This document shows, piece after piece, positions 7,438-15,611 of a stretch of DNA of 64,000 bases. The stretch lies in contig NZ_OX031157.1 of the NCBI RefSeq assembly GCF_943736995.1, positions 1,027,001 to 1,091,000 of the forward strand. Direction: 5' to 3'. This DNA is from Sporosarcina sp. Marseille-Q4943. GTDB lineage: Bacteria; Bacillota; Bacilli; Bacillales_A; Planococcaceae. The stretch's first letter is position 1. Each line of letters begins with the position of its first letter. Both the position numbers and the translations under genes were made by a program. The notes beneath the pieces were generated by a model, which worked only from the letters and a program-made list of their open reading frames with translations, did not search any database and was not told where the DNA came from.

Positions 7438-8436
7438 TCAACTCTCGACTGGGGAGAGGTAATAAGCATCCAATTCCTTATAATATTTATTCATGGATGA
7501 TGGCGAAACATCGAACCACTCAGCGATTTCTTTCAATGTCATAGAAAGCGGCTCAATAAACGAATGCTCTTGACCGAATCGGATCGCACCAGCTGCGATT
7601 GCTGTTTCTTTACGGGCATTCGGTTGCTGTTCCACTAAAAAGTCTTCAACGATATCCAATAATTTTGTTGTAGTACGGTCATGTTGTTCGAGGAAAGCCA
7701 TGACATCGAGCAAAACGGTTGCCTCAAATTCAGTGAATTCCCCGCCTTGATATCCGTTTTGACCAAGCAACATCCAGAAATTCATGGCGTTTTCCTTTAA
7801 GAATGCACTGATATCTTGCTCTTCGCCTGATGCAAATTGATTTGCAAATTCCTTGATCACTTCTGTATGATCTGTCGGGAAAAAGATGAGGCTCGATACG
7901 GCCAAATACTGACTTTCCACTCCTGTACCGTCAGGCAGCATGAAACAGAATAAGTGTACACCTACTGGAACCGGCTTCTCGCTTTCCCGTCGTAACCGGA
8001 TCACTTCGCCGTTAAAGATTGATTTCACCGTAATGTAGCTATCTTCAACGTCAATCACTTCCCCGATGATCGCTTCGGGTTGCCGCCATGTGTCGATGAC
8101 TCGCAAAACGGAAGGACGCAACAGCTTTTTCTTCTGTTTGTCCAAGTATCCGGTCCAAATGTCCGGTCGATGATGGAAAAAGAATTCATCCAAACAAATC
8201 GCTTCAATCATCTCTTCTTCGGGCAAATATGTATTCAAAGAACGTTTCCATTGATTCGCCAGTTCCAAGTAATCCGGGATGTCTTTCCGCTCCGGATACA
8301 CATCATAAAATGTCTGCAATATCCCTTCCAATTCTTCCATTTGAACCATTTCCACAGAAACAGCCTGTTTCGACTGACAGCATTTCTTATATTTCTTTCC
8401 ACTACCACAAGGGCATGGATCATTTCGTCCAATCAT
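7438..8436 (-). CDS. SEC-C zinc-motif protein of unknown function
   Basis: A 332-residue protein that opens with MIGRNDPCPCGSGKKYKKCC, the SEC-C zinc-binding motif (C-x-C-x8-CC) also seen at the tail of SecA and in YecA-like proteins. The body has no motif I recognise. The last ~40 residues, MTLKEIAEWFDVSPSSMNKY, look like a helix-turn-helix. The SEC-C motif at the N-terminus plus a possible DNA-binding end suggests a regulatory or adaptor protein, but this is inference. It is a single-gene transcript with its own terminator. Confidence 0.75.
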   Translation of the reverse strand: MIGRNDPCPCGSGKKYKKCCQSKQAVSVEMVQMEELEGILQTFYDVYPERKDIPDYLELANQWKRSLNTYLPEEEMIEAICLDEFFFHHRPDIWTGYLDKQKKKLLRPSVLRVIDTWRQPEAIIGEVIDVEDSYITVKSIFNGEVIRLRRESEKPVPVGVHLFCFMLPDGTGVESQYLAVSSLIFFPTDHTEVIKEFANQFASGEEQDISAFLKENAMNFWMLLGQNGYQGGEFTEFEATVLLDVMAFLEQHDRTTTKLLDIVEDFLVEQQPNARKETAIAAGAIRFGQEHSFIEPLSMTLKEIAEWFDVSPSSMNKYYKELDAYYLSPVES

Positions 8437-8576
8437 TTACAACACTTCCCTTACCTAATTTACAACTCTTCCATTTTACCATTTATCTGGCCTTTTCGAA
8501 ACGGTTCCAATTTCTTGTTTTGGCTTCTCAACTGAATCTTTAGGCCGTTGGAGATGGATTAATATCCTCGGAAATG

Positions 8577-8612
8577 AAAAGAGCCAATCGCCTGAGCGGT
8601 TGACTCTTTTCG
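8577..8612 (-). terminator. Terminator of the 8625-9122 gene
   Basis: AAAAGAGTCAACCGC / GCGATTGGCTCTTTT with a short loop, T-rich on the minus strand, 13 bases beyond the stop codon; symmetric enough to work in both directions. Confidence 0.75.
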
Positions 8613-8624
8613 TTTGAGTTGAAT

Positions 8625-9122
8625 TTAACAAAGCACGACAATCTCATAAGGTGTCGTTTGCGCTGGAATGCTTCTCGTCGAAGCACCGTAGATGACAACC
8701 AGATCTCGATTTGCGGGATTGCCAGTAAACTCTTGCCCGTTTTCGAGAACGATTTCTGTTTGCCCCGAGAGATTCAATTTCAAATTGCCGTCACTGCTTA
8801 TTAATTGGCTGTTAAAGAAACTCACTTTCACAAAGTAATTCGGATTATCCTTCGCCATGACAATTGCCCGGTATTGCGGAGGGTAAATTAACGGCACTGG
8901 CGCGTCCGCATCAAGGAATCCTGTTACAAAATCTCCGACCTTCACCTTGACATGTTCCACAAAGTAAGTTGTAGGCTCGACAACAAAATTCACAATTGTA
9001 CCATCCCTGTCCATCAATGAAAATAATTTGTAGCAACCTGATTGCGGATCGTTTTGCACAATCGGAAAGTCGTCGATCCTTGTCACTCTGCCGCTAGCAG
9101 ATAGAAAGTTCGTCAATTGCAT
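8625..9122 (-). CDS. Conserved hypothetical protein, beta-rich (OB-fold-like)
   Basis: A 165-residue protein, beginning MQLTNFLSASGRVTRIDDFP, without signal peptide or membrane segment. Its alternation of short hydrophobic strands, glycines and a GRVTRI opening suggests a beta-barrel of the OB type. Segments PTTYFVEH, PLIYPPQYRAIVMAK and TTPYEIVVLC look like those of a conserved, unnamed Firmicute family, but I know no experimentally assigned function. It has its own terminator. The neighbours (SEC-C protein, deacetylase) give no clear hint. Confidence 0.65.
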   Translation of the reverse strand: MQLTNFLSASGRVTRIDDFPIVQNDPQSGCYKLFSLMDRDGTIVNFVVEPTTYFVEHVKVKVGDFVTGFLDADAPVPLIYPPQYRAIVMAKDNPNYFVKVSFFNSQLISSDGNLKLNLSGQTEIVLENGQEFTGNPANRDLVVIYGASTRSIPAQTTPYEIVVLC

Positions 9123-9215
9123 ACCTCCATCACGATTAGAACGTTCGATACATTGTATGCATCTTCATTACAAAGTGATGGCTTAAAGCGAACATTTCAG
9201 TTTCCGCGACTTTTT

Positions 9216-10169
9216 TTAATCAATCCGGTTCTCACTCATCAATTCACTGACCGTCCCGAGCTGAAGGCCTTTCGCTTTTATTTCAGCAATCATTGCTCCT
9301 AGCCCTTGAGCGACTGGTTCAGTTGGATGCATGAGGATCATTGAGCCGTTTTCCACTTTTGAGACGACACGCCTCACCATTTCGGAAGGTTCGGGCTTCC
9401 TCCAATCGACTGTATCGACCGTCCATAAGATTGTTTTCATATTGAGCTCGTCGGCGACATCGACAGTTTGCTGGTTGAAACTTCCGCTCGGCGGGGCAAA
9501 CCACTTCGGCTTGAATCCAATCGTTTCCTCGATGACATCATTCGTTTTTGAGATTTCCTCCATCGTCTCGGCTCGGGAACGTTTCTGCAAGTCTGGGTGA
9601 CTGTACGCGTGATTGCCGATTTCATGGCCTTTTTTGTGAATCATCATTGCCAGATCCGGATTCTTTTTCACCCAACTGCCATCGAAGAAAAATGTCGCTT
9701 TTACTTGATGTTCATCCAAGATTTTTAGAATGGGAGGAATAAATTCATTTCCCCACGCGACATTGATGTTTAAGGAGACCATCGGCTTCTCCGGATTTCC
9801 CCTAAAGATTGGCTGAGGCTCCAAGTCGTCCAAATGAACTGCGGGCGGCACTTCCTCAAAGACGAGCTTCGATTCGTCAAATTTCCCCGCCTTCTTCATC
9901 TTTGCATAACTCGCTTTAACATCGACACGCAATCCATTGTACCCCGGCATCGCCTTCCAAACCGTGTCCACCTTCGCATCAACCGGCTTGATTTCATGCT
10001 GCTCACTGTAGGATTCGATCTCTTGATACAGCGCTTCATTTTTCACAGCGTTTTTCATAGTTGAGTCATGGAACATAGCAGTGCGTGGAACCGTAAAGCT
10101 TCCTAACGTTACTAAGAACGCCCCAACGAGCAATAAATACTTCATGGCACGCATTTCCCCAGGCAACAT
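9216..10169 (-). CDS. YlxY-like polysaccharide deacetylase homologue, probably catalytically impaired
   Basis: A 317-residue protein with an N-terminal hydrophobic signal/anchor (about residues 10-27) and a NodB-type domain from about residue 130. The metal-binding H-x3-H is present as HAYSHPDL, and ATFFFDGSWV and WTVDTVDW match the fold. The first motif, normally TFDDGP with the catalytic Asp, reads SLNINVAWGNE, so the Asp pair is lost. This replacement fits the YlxY branch of the family. The ATG at 10169 has GGAGGA six bases upstream. It is likely an extracytoplasmic protein acting on, or only binding, cell-wall glycan. Confidence 0.8.
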   Translation of the reverse strand: MLPGEMRAMKYLLLVGAFLVTLGSFTVPRTAMFHDSTMKNAVKNEALYQEIESYSEQHEIKPVDAKVDTVWKAMPGYNGLRVDVKASYAKMKKAGKFDESKLVFEEVPPAVHLDDLEPQPIFRGNPEKPMVSLNINVAWGNEFIPPILKILDEHQVKATFFFDGSWVKKNPDLAMMIHKKGHEIGNHAYSHPDLQKRSRAETMEEISKTNDVIEETIGFKPKWFAPPSGSFNQQTVDVADELNMKTILWTVDTVDWRKPEPSEMVRRVVSKVENGSMILMHPTEPVAQGLGAMIAEIKAKGLQLGTVSELMSENRID

Positions 10170-10241
10170 CGCAAGTCCTCCATTTGAATTATGTTGGCTT
10201 TACGATTCCCCTTCGCTTCGGAACTATACTTGGGTCGATGT

Positions 10242-10808
10242 CTAGCGCACATCTTTTTCGATTGTGATAATCCTCTCGATAACCCTATCCACTTCACTGC
10301 TATCTTTGATTACGAATAAATAATCTGCTTCTCCCTCAACTGGATCCACTACATCTCCCTGCAACGAGTCTGCATTTTGCCGATTGAGCACCTGTTCAAA
10401 ATTGGATGCGCTTCTGAATATATTCGTATTCCGTTGACTGTTCAAAACGCGAGCTTGAAGAACATGGTCCGGCAAATCAAAGTGGACAAGGATGCGAATA
10501 AATTCATCTTCGGGAAACAACTGTTCAAGCAAATACGCTCGACCTTTCCGACTTCGATTTGAATTACATAAGATCAAATGACAGTCACTATGTACTTTCG
10601 TGTAATCGACAATCAGCTGGGAAATGGCATGCTTCAGCGTATTCGGCCCTGTTCTCGGTTGTAAGTTTTTATAGTATGTGTTGATGAATGCCCCATGATT
10701 ATCTTGATCCATCACTATCGAGTTCTCGAGCTTCTGCTCCAAAGCCCTTGCAAATGTCGTTTTTCCGCTATGCGTCTTGCCAACTGTAATAATCACTAAC
10801 CTTTTCAT
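10242..10808 (-). CDS. P-loop kinase-like ATP-binding protein
   Basis: A 188-residue protein starting MKRLVIITVGKTHSGKTTFAR, a perfect Walker A. The layout resembles the AAA_33/zeta-toxin/polynucleotide-kinase type of small P-loop kinases: VMDQDNHG early on, a strand LILCNSNRS (possible Walker B region) near residue 80, then a lid-like Arg-rich segment AYLLEQLF...HFDLPDHVLQARV. Substrate unknown. The ATG is preceded by TAGGAGATG. It is transcribed alone, divergently from the DUF3889 gene. Confidence 0.7.
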   Translation of the reverse strand: MKRLVIITVGKTHSGKTTFARALEQKLENSIVMDQDNHGAFINTYYKNLQPRTGPNTLKHAISQLIVDYTKVHSDCHLILCNSNRSRKGRAYLLEQLFPEDEFIRILVHFDLPDHVLQARVLNSQRNTNIFRSASNFEQVLNRQNADSLQGDVVDPVEGEADYLFVIKDSSEVDRVIERIITIEKDVR

Positions 10809-10925
10809 CGTCGCATCTCCTATCCTTACAATCTGCGAAAGAATTATTCGCGAACGAACAGAATGAATCCGAGCAAATTACTCATCCTACTGGCACCGAT
10901 CCTGAAAAAAAGGAGTTGTAAACCA

Positions 10926-11255
10926 ATGAAAAATATCGTTATGGCACTTGGACTTTTGATGTCCGTTTACACAGCAATAACACATATCCCCATCGGCATA
11001 CCCGCACAAGCTGAAATTCCGTCTTACGCCAAATGGGGAGTGCTTGCGGTAAAGGAGACTAAACAAAAATACCCCGATGCAAAAATTATTGACTACTTGC
11101 ATATCGGGAGCGAAACAAAAGACGATACAACAATTGAAAAGTTCAAGCTATGGTTAAAAGACGACCGCCGCGAATTTGGCGTCTTCGTCAACATCACATT
11201 CACAACCAAAACCGGTGAATTGATCAAAATCGACTTCCAGGAAACCGATAGATAA
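10926..11255 (+). CDS. Secreted DUF3889-family protein (YqzG-like)
   Basis: A 109-residue protein with a signal peptide (MKNIVMALGLLMSVYTAITH, likely cleaved after AQA) followed by a small domain that begins PSYAKWGVLAVKETKQKYP. This matches the DUF3889 family of short secreted Bacillus proteins. Function unknown. The ATG at 10926 follows AAAGGAG; an upstream in-frame ATG has no site. It is the only plus-strand gene in this region and ends just before one of the ~146-bp elements. Confidence 0.75.
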   Translation: MKNIVMALGLLMSVYTAITHIPIGIPAQAEIPSYAKWGVLAVKETKQKYPDAKIIDYLHIGSETKDDTTIEKFKLWLKDDRREFGVFVNITFTTKTGELIKIDFQETDR

Positions 11256-11269
11256 ATGCGGTTTAAGGC

Positions 11270-11416
11270 GGTGCCTGTGCAGTAAACAATTCCGCCTATT
11301 CACTACAATTGAATAACCTAATGAATAAAACCTCGGGTTAATAATGTTTTATAATAGAACTACATCATATATATGCGAAGTAATGAATAGTCATAAATGT
11401 ACCATGCACAGGCACC
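11270..11416. repeat. ~146-bp inverted-repeat element, copy A
   Basis: Begins GGTGCCTGTGCAG and ends TGCACAGGCACC, the terminal inverted repeats of the family. Internal landmarks: CACTACAATTGAATAA near the left end and ATAGTCATAAATG near the right end. 147 bp. It lies between two convergent gene ends and encodes nothing. Confidence 0.9.
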
Positions 11417-11433
11417 GACACAATTCCGACAAT

Positions 11434-12279
11434 TTACCAGCCGTTGACGAAGTAGCCGATTGCTTCGAGTTCATCTTCGTTTAAGTCCCGTTGTAGGTTG
11501 TCGGACATTTCTTGGTGGATGGCGTTTTCGTCTCCTGCATTTTTTTGCGTGAGCAAAGCTGCGTTTTTCAGCAGTTGCAAAAATGAATGGAATGCGTCTT
11601 TCGTTAAAGGGCCTGGATGATGGGAGAGGAAGTAAGTATCCGCATCGTATTTTTCCAATCGTTGAATGAGCTTCAGCATTTTTTCTACAGTGTAATTCCA
11701 CTTTTCCGCATACAGATTCGCATAAAGGCAATCTCCTACAAATAGAGCCTTTTCCTCGGGGATGAAGGCGACGCAAGAATCACTTGAGTGGTCGCCGCCG
11801 ACGTGTTCGATTTCACAAGTTACGCTGCCTAAATGCACTGTCATCCGATCTTCGAATGTTAACGTCGGAAGATGAATTTGGATGTTCCGATCATTCCCGA
11901 ATTCTTTCTTCATTGCGTCCGCACAAAATGGGATTTCCGTACCTTCCTCCACCCGTTGATCCAAATCTTTGTCTTCCCAGGAAAGGGGCTGCATCTCTTT
12001 AATTTTGCCGTATGTCTCCTTACACGAAATACTCGGCACGGCAATTTCACGCATGCCGAAGACATGGTCCCAATGCCAATGGGTGAGGGCAAGCAGGTCT
12101 GCTTGAATCCCAATTTCCCTGAGCTGCTGTAAAAACAGCTTGGCGTGCTGCGATGAATTCCCTGCGTCAATAAGCAACGTCTTTTCTTCGCCGACTACCG
12201 CCCCTAGTATCGGGCGGTCCGTCTCTTGAACAGGTGGTAAGTAATAAAGGCGGTCGGATATTTTCGTTAGTTTTTGCAT
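11434..12279 (-). CDS. Metallo-beta-lactamase-fold hydrolase
   Basis: A 281-residue protein with the MBL-fold metal signature THWHWDHVFG (H-x-H-x-D-H) around residue 75, preceded by the strand TLLIDAGNSS. Later metal-ligand regions are VGGDHSSDS and LSHHPGP. This family includes glyoxalase II-like and other hydrolases; the substrate is not evident. The ATG at 12279 has AGGAGAAAAAT upstream and starts 31 bases after the stop of the luciferase-like gene, so the two probably form an operon. Copy A of the repeat follows its 3' end. Confidence 0.8.
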   Translation of the reverse strand: MQKLTKISDRLYYLPPVQETDRPILGAVVGEEKTLLIDAGNSSQHAKLFLQQLREIGIQADLLALTHWHWDHVFGMREIAVPSISCKETYGKIKEMQPLSWEDKDLDQRVEEGTEIPFCADAMKKEFGNDRNIQIHLPTLTFEDRMTVHLGSVTCEIEHVGGDHSSDSCVAFIPEEKALFVGDCLYANLYAEKWNYTVEKMLKLIQRLEKYDADTYFLSHHPGPLTKDAFHSFLQLLKNAALLTQKNAGDENAIHQEMSDNLQRDLNEDELEAIGYFVNGW

Positions 12280-12310
12280 TATTTTTCTCCTAACTTCATA
12301 GCAGTTTCTA

Positions 12311-13366
12311 TTATTGCGCGTTTTCTTTTTCCCATCTTTCAATTTCAGCTTTGACGATTGGCGCAACCTCTGTCCCTAGCAATTCAATCGCCTTCATGAC
12401 ATCCTCATGCGGCATGGAACCGACAGGAACGTGGAGCATGAACCGTTCAACTCCGACATTTTTTCGGAGGTAGATGATCTTTTCTGCGACTGTTGCCGCG
12501 TCTCCTACATACATGGCCCCTTCCAAGCTGCTTGCAGCCTCGAATGTATTTCGTGTGTAAGGTCCCCACCCGCGTTCCTTCCCTAACACATTCATCACTT
12601 GTGCAGTTGGTGGGAAGAATTTATCCTTTGCGATGGCAGTCGTCTCCCCGACGAAGCCATGGGAATGGGATGCAATCTTTAGCTTCGATACGTCATGCCC
12701 CGCCCTTTCAGCCGCTCGTTTATATAACTCGACAATCGGCGCAAACTGCAACGGACTGCCGCCAATGATTGCAAGTACAAGAGGCAGCCCGAGAACGCCA
12801 GCACGCACAGCGGACTGCGGGGTTCCTCCGCTTGCAATCCAAATCGGCAAACGGTCTTGTTCAGGTCGTGGATACACGCCTAAATTCGGAATGGATGGAC
12901 GATGTTTCCCATTCCATGTGACCTTTTCGGATTCATTTATTTTCAATAATAATTCCAGCTTCTCATCAAATAATTCATTATAATCCTGAAGATCGTAGCC
13001 GAATAGAGGAAATGATTCGATGAATGATCCCCTGCCCGCCATAATTTCCGCGCGACCGTTTGAAATGGCGTCGACCGTCGCAAATTGCTGGTAGAGACGT
13101 ACCGGGTCATCGGAGGACAAAACGGAGACGGCACTCGTCAGTTTAATCCGGCTTGTCCGTGCAGCTGCTGCAGCAAGCAGAACGGCAGGCGCCGAGCAGG
13201 CAAAATCTTCGCGGTGATGCTCCCCTACTCCGAATACATCCAGTCCGACTTTATCCGCCAAGACGATTTCTTCCACGACTTCACGGATCCGCTCCGCATG
13301 GCTTACGACTTTACCCGTTTCCACATCCGGCGTCGTTTCCACGAATGTTGTTATACCTATTTCCAT
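12311..13366 (-). CDS. LLM-class flavin-dependent oxidoreductase
   Basis: A 351-residue protein beginning [18 protein letters not shown], with typical luciferase-like monooxygenase segments: [10 protein letters not shown] near residue 48, [20 protein letters not shown], and [11 protein letters not shown]. It is a soluble TIM-barrel enzyme using reduced flavin supplied by a separate reductase. Substrate unknown. The second ATG (13366) is favoured because AGGAGG lies eight bases upstream; the first ATG is only two bases from it. Likely cotranscribed with the MBL-fold hydrolase. Confidence 0.85.
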   Translation of the reverse strand: MEIGITTFVETTPDVETGKVVSHAERIREVVEEIVLADKVGLDVFGVGEHHREDFACSAPAVLLAAAAARTSRIKLTSAVSVLSSDDPVRLYQQFATVDAISNGRAEIMAGRGSFIESFPLFGYDLQDYNELFDEKLELLLKINESEKVTWNGKHRPSIPNLGVYPRPEQDRLPIWIASGGTPQSAVRAGVLGLPLVLAIIGGSPLQFAPIVELYKRAAERAGHDVSKLKIASHSHGFVGETTAIAKDKFFPPTAQVMNVLGKERGWGPYTRNTFEAASSLEGAMYVGDAATVAEKIIYLRKNVGVERFMLHVPVGSMPHEDVMKAIELLGTEVAPIVKAEIERWEKENAQ

Positions 13367-13450
13367 CGTCATTTCCTCCTAAAGTGAACAATCGCTTTTG
13401 TATCTATTGTATACCAACTTTAACGTAACAGCCGTTTGGAAGCTTTTTTC

Positions 13451-13597
13451 GGCGCCTGTTCAGCACACTATTCTGACTATACACTACAATTGCATAATAG
13501 AAATACAGGACACAGATCACACAAGCTTCCGATCAACTTGATAATGAGTTTATATTCAATTTGATGAATTGTCATAAATGTGTCTTGCACAGGCACC
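13451..13597. repeat. ~146-bp inverted-repeat element, copy B
   Basis: Begins GGCGCCTGTTCAG and ends TGCACAGGCACC, 147 bp. It shares ACTATACACTACAATTGCAT and GAATTGTCATAAATGTG with the other copies while the middle differs. It lies upstream of the luciferase-like gene. The rest of 13367-13783 holds a hairpin at 13641 and no gene I can support. Confidence 0.9.
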
Positions 13598-13640
13598 GAC
13601 ACAATTTGGGCTCTGTTTCAATGACGTTGAATGCATAATG

Positions 13641-13678
13641 AAAAGCTGACGAACCTCTGCGTGGGTTGTCAGCTTTTT
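13641..13678. terminator. Hairpin, probable bidirectional terminator
   Basis: AAAAGCTGAC(G)AACC / GGGTTGTCAGCTTTTT with a short loop. T5 follows on the plus strand; on the minus strand it is downstream of the 13936-14622 gene and could end that transcript. Confidence 0.55.
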
Positions 13679-13783
13679 ATTTGAACCAAAGATTTCAAAT
13701 ATCCAAGTTGTGATAAGCATAATGCCACGCCTAACAGAATAAAGTGGAATAGATTGAATTTATCCAGGTAAAGGAGTGAGCGA

Positions 13784-13849
13784 GTGGCTAAATGCAAGAA
13801 ATGTGGTGCAGACAAATCAGAGTGCAAGAATTGTAAAAAATGCAATTGA
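13784..13849 (+). CDS. 21-residue cysteine-rich micro-ORF
   Basis: A GTG codon preceded by AAAGGAGTGAG at ideal spacing opens a 21-codon frame that starts MAKCKKCGADKS and ends ECKNCKKCN before TGA. It has five Cys in C-x2-C-x6-C-x2-C-x2-C spacing, six or seven Lys and almost no hydrophobic residues, as in a small metal-binding knuckle. A strong terminator follows 45 bases later on the same strand. The site, codons and terminator together argue for a real gene, but I recognise no family and no clear promoter. Alternative: chance frame. Confidence 0.55.
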   Translation: MAKCKKCGADKSECKNCKKCN

Positions 13850-13894
13850 TCATAGTTAGCGGTTATTCGTGAAGAAAATAATTGAAATGCCTTC

Positions 13895-13917
13895 GTTCCC
13901 AATTGGGAACTTTTTTT
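13895..13917 (+). terminator. Terminator downstream of the Cys-rich micro-ORF
   Basis: A perfect palindrome GTTCCCAATTGGGAAC followed by TTTTTTT on the plus strand. Confidence 0.75.
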
Positions 13918-13935
13918 GCTTCCAAGCTCCCTCAT

Positions 13936-14622
13936 TCACTTTGGAATATAGCGTTTAAAACTCACTGATGTTACCTCATATCCGTTGCCCGTCCAATCGT
14001 ACGACAGTTTCAAGTCCCCAATTAAACCTCCAATGGTAATGAATACGGGAACATCCGCAACAATTTTATTTTCCTCAACTGAATAATCCACTTGGTCTCC
14101 ATCAATCGATACATCCGTTGAGGAAGGTTTAACGGTAGTATAGTGAAATGGTTTGACGTTTATGTTATACACTTTTTGTTTTGTTGCAATTGTCACGATG
14201 TCTCCCTTTTTTTCCATCTTTACTAATCGTTTAACCGCGACAGCCGCCGGTTCAACTGTAACTTCTTTATAATCTGAAGATCCATCGTGTTGCAGTACAT
14301 GAATGGGATCTTGGTAACTGTCCAACACAATAATAATATCCTTGAATTTATCGTTATTTAAATCCTCTCGGAACAGATAGGTATCATACTTACCGCTTTC
14401 CCATGTCGGAAAATGAAAAAGACTTCCATCTCTATCACCGATCTGAACGGTGAAATTGCGAAATGTCATCCAGTTAATCCTATCAGCCATCAAATAAACA
14501 TTCTCATACCATCTGTCGGTTTGAATGCTATTGACGACCACTCGATCAACTGCATGAACATCCTTCTGAAATAAAGGGAAAGCCGTACAAATAGTGATGA
14601 GAACAATGAATCGTCTTTTCAT
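13936..14622 (-). CDS. Secreted hypothetical protein with FG-GAP/VCBS-like calcium motif
   Basis: A 228-residue protein with a signal peptide (MKRRFIVLITICTAFPLFQ, probable cleavage after VHA). Near residue 75-95 it has FREDLNNDKFKDIIIVLD, a D-x-N-x-D-x3-D calcium-loop pattern as in FG-GAP/VCBS repeats. No other motif is recognised; the C-terminus is beta-rich (LSYDWTGNGYEVTSV). The start at 14622 has AAAGGCGG upstream. Probably exported; function unknown. Confidence 0.65.
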   Translation of the reverse strand: MKRRFIVLITICTAFPLFQKDVHAVDRVVVNSIQTDRWYENVYLMADRINWMTFRNFTVQIGDRDGSLFHFPTWESGKYDTYLFREDLNNDKFKDIIIVLDSYQDPIHVLQHDGSSDYKEVTVEPAAVAVKRLVKMEKKGDIVTIATKQKVYNINVKPFHYTTVKPSSTDVSIDGDQVDYSVEENKIVADVPVFITIGGLIGDLKLSYDWTGNGYEVTSVSFKRYIPK

Positions 14623-14710
14623 TGAAAATCCGCCTTTTATTGTTAAGATTCCCTGTATTTTTACTAAGATACGTATTGTCTCGTAACTGTTGCTTACAGG
14701 ACAATGCGTA

Positions 14711-15373
14711 TTATTCCTTCGCAACTTCAATTGTCGCCGAAATCTCAATGCCATTCAACGCCTGGGCTGCAAGCCGATCTGCCTCGGCATTCTTTTTGCG
14801 CGATACCAACTCATATTCCGGCCGAATGCCAAGCTCTTTCAATTTCGATTCGATTCTGTCCGCCCAACTGAACAGGTTCTCTTCGATGACGGGCCATTCC
14901 TCGCTCAAATGATTGATGACGACACGGGAATCCCCGATGAATCGCACGGAAAGGTCATGTACATTCAACAGCTCCAACTCCTGCAAGCAAAAATGAAGTG
15001 CTGCATATTCAGCCTCGTTATTTGATATGAGCTCTGAAACGGCTGCGTTTCTCCTTAGGCGGTACGACTTTCCGTTTTGATCGTAATAAATGACACAGCC
15101 TAAACCGGCTGCCTTCGTTGTCAGGTCGAATCCCCCATCAAAATAAACAGTTATATTATGCGGTTCCGTTTCGATCCCTTTCAAGTAGCCCTTCATTTCC
15201 TTAACCGTCCACGAGCTATCGAATCGGTCAATGAACAGCACTTGTTTAGCACGGCCCATCCTCTCTAAATCCTCCGCAATCCGGATAGCTTGTTCCGCCG
15301 GCATTTCATCTGAACGAAAGTTTGTTTCCAGTCCCTTCGGTGATTTATAAATCCATTCCACTGTGACGTTCAT
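14711..15373 (-). CDS. RNase H-like (reverse-transcriptase-like) domain protein
   Basis: A 220-residue protein. The N-terminal ~70 residues are unassigned; from about residue 72 an RNase HI-type domain follows with all acidic residues: VYFDGGFD (Asp), NNEAEYAAL (Glu), FIGDSRVV (Asp) and NAEADRLAAQAL (Asp). It could act as an RNase H on RNA-DNA hybrids; bacilli have non-canonical versions of uncertain role. Databases often call this domain 'reverse transcriptase-like', but no polymerase domain is present. The ATG at 15373 has GGAGG 8-9 bases upstream. Copy C of the repeat lies just upstream. Confidence 0.78.
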   Translation of the reverse strand: MNVTVEWIYKSPKGLETNFRSDEMPAEQAIRIAEDLERMGRAKQVLFIDRFDSSWTVKEMKGYLKGIETEPHNITVYFDGGFDLTTKAAGLGCVIYYDQNGKSYRLRRNAAVSELISNNEAEYAALHFCLQELELLNVHDLSVRFIGDSRVVINHLSEEWPVIEENLFSWADRIESKLKELGIRPEYELVSRKKNAEADRLAAQALNGIEISATIEVAKE

Positions 15374-15426
15374 GGCTACACCTCCAGTTGTAATCTTTGT
15401 TGCATGCAATAATAGGTACCTCAGTA

Positions 15427-15572
15427 GGTGCCTGTGCAGCAAACTATTCAGACTATACACTACAATTGTATAATAAAAATAAGGAAACCGACCGATTTAA
15501 TAACCGATAAGCTTCCTTTCGTGTTTTTATACAAACAGATGAATTGTCATAAATGTGTGTTACACAGGCACC
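15427..15572. repeat. ~146-bp inverted-repeat element, copy C
   Basis: Begins GGTGCCTGTGCAG and ends TACACAGGCACC. The centre carries a hairpin-forming AAGGAAAC...AAGCTTCCTT segment. Gene-free; it occupies most of the gap between the RNase H-like gene and the EamA gene. Confidence 0.9.
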
Positions 15573-15611
15573 CACACAATTCGGAAGGATGTGTTTATGG
15601 TGGTTTCCCCT

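Noticed and set aside
13669..13935. 88-codon minus-strand frame
   Set aside because: Antisense to the micro-ORF and its terminator, no ribosome site.
14711..15373. Retroelement or retron reverse transcriptase
   Set aside because: Only an RNase H-like domain is present; no polymerase motifs or msr/msd-like structure were seen.
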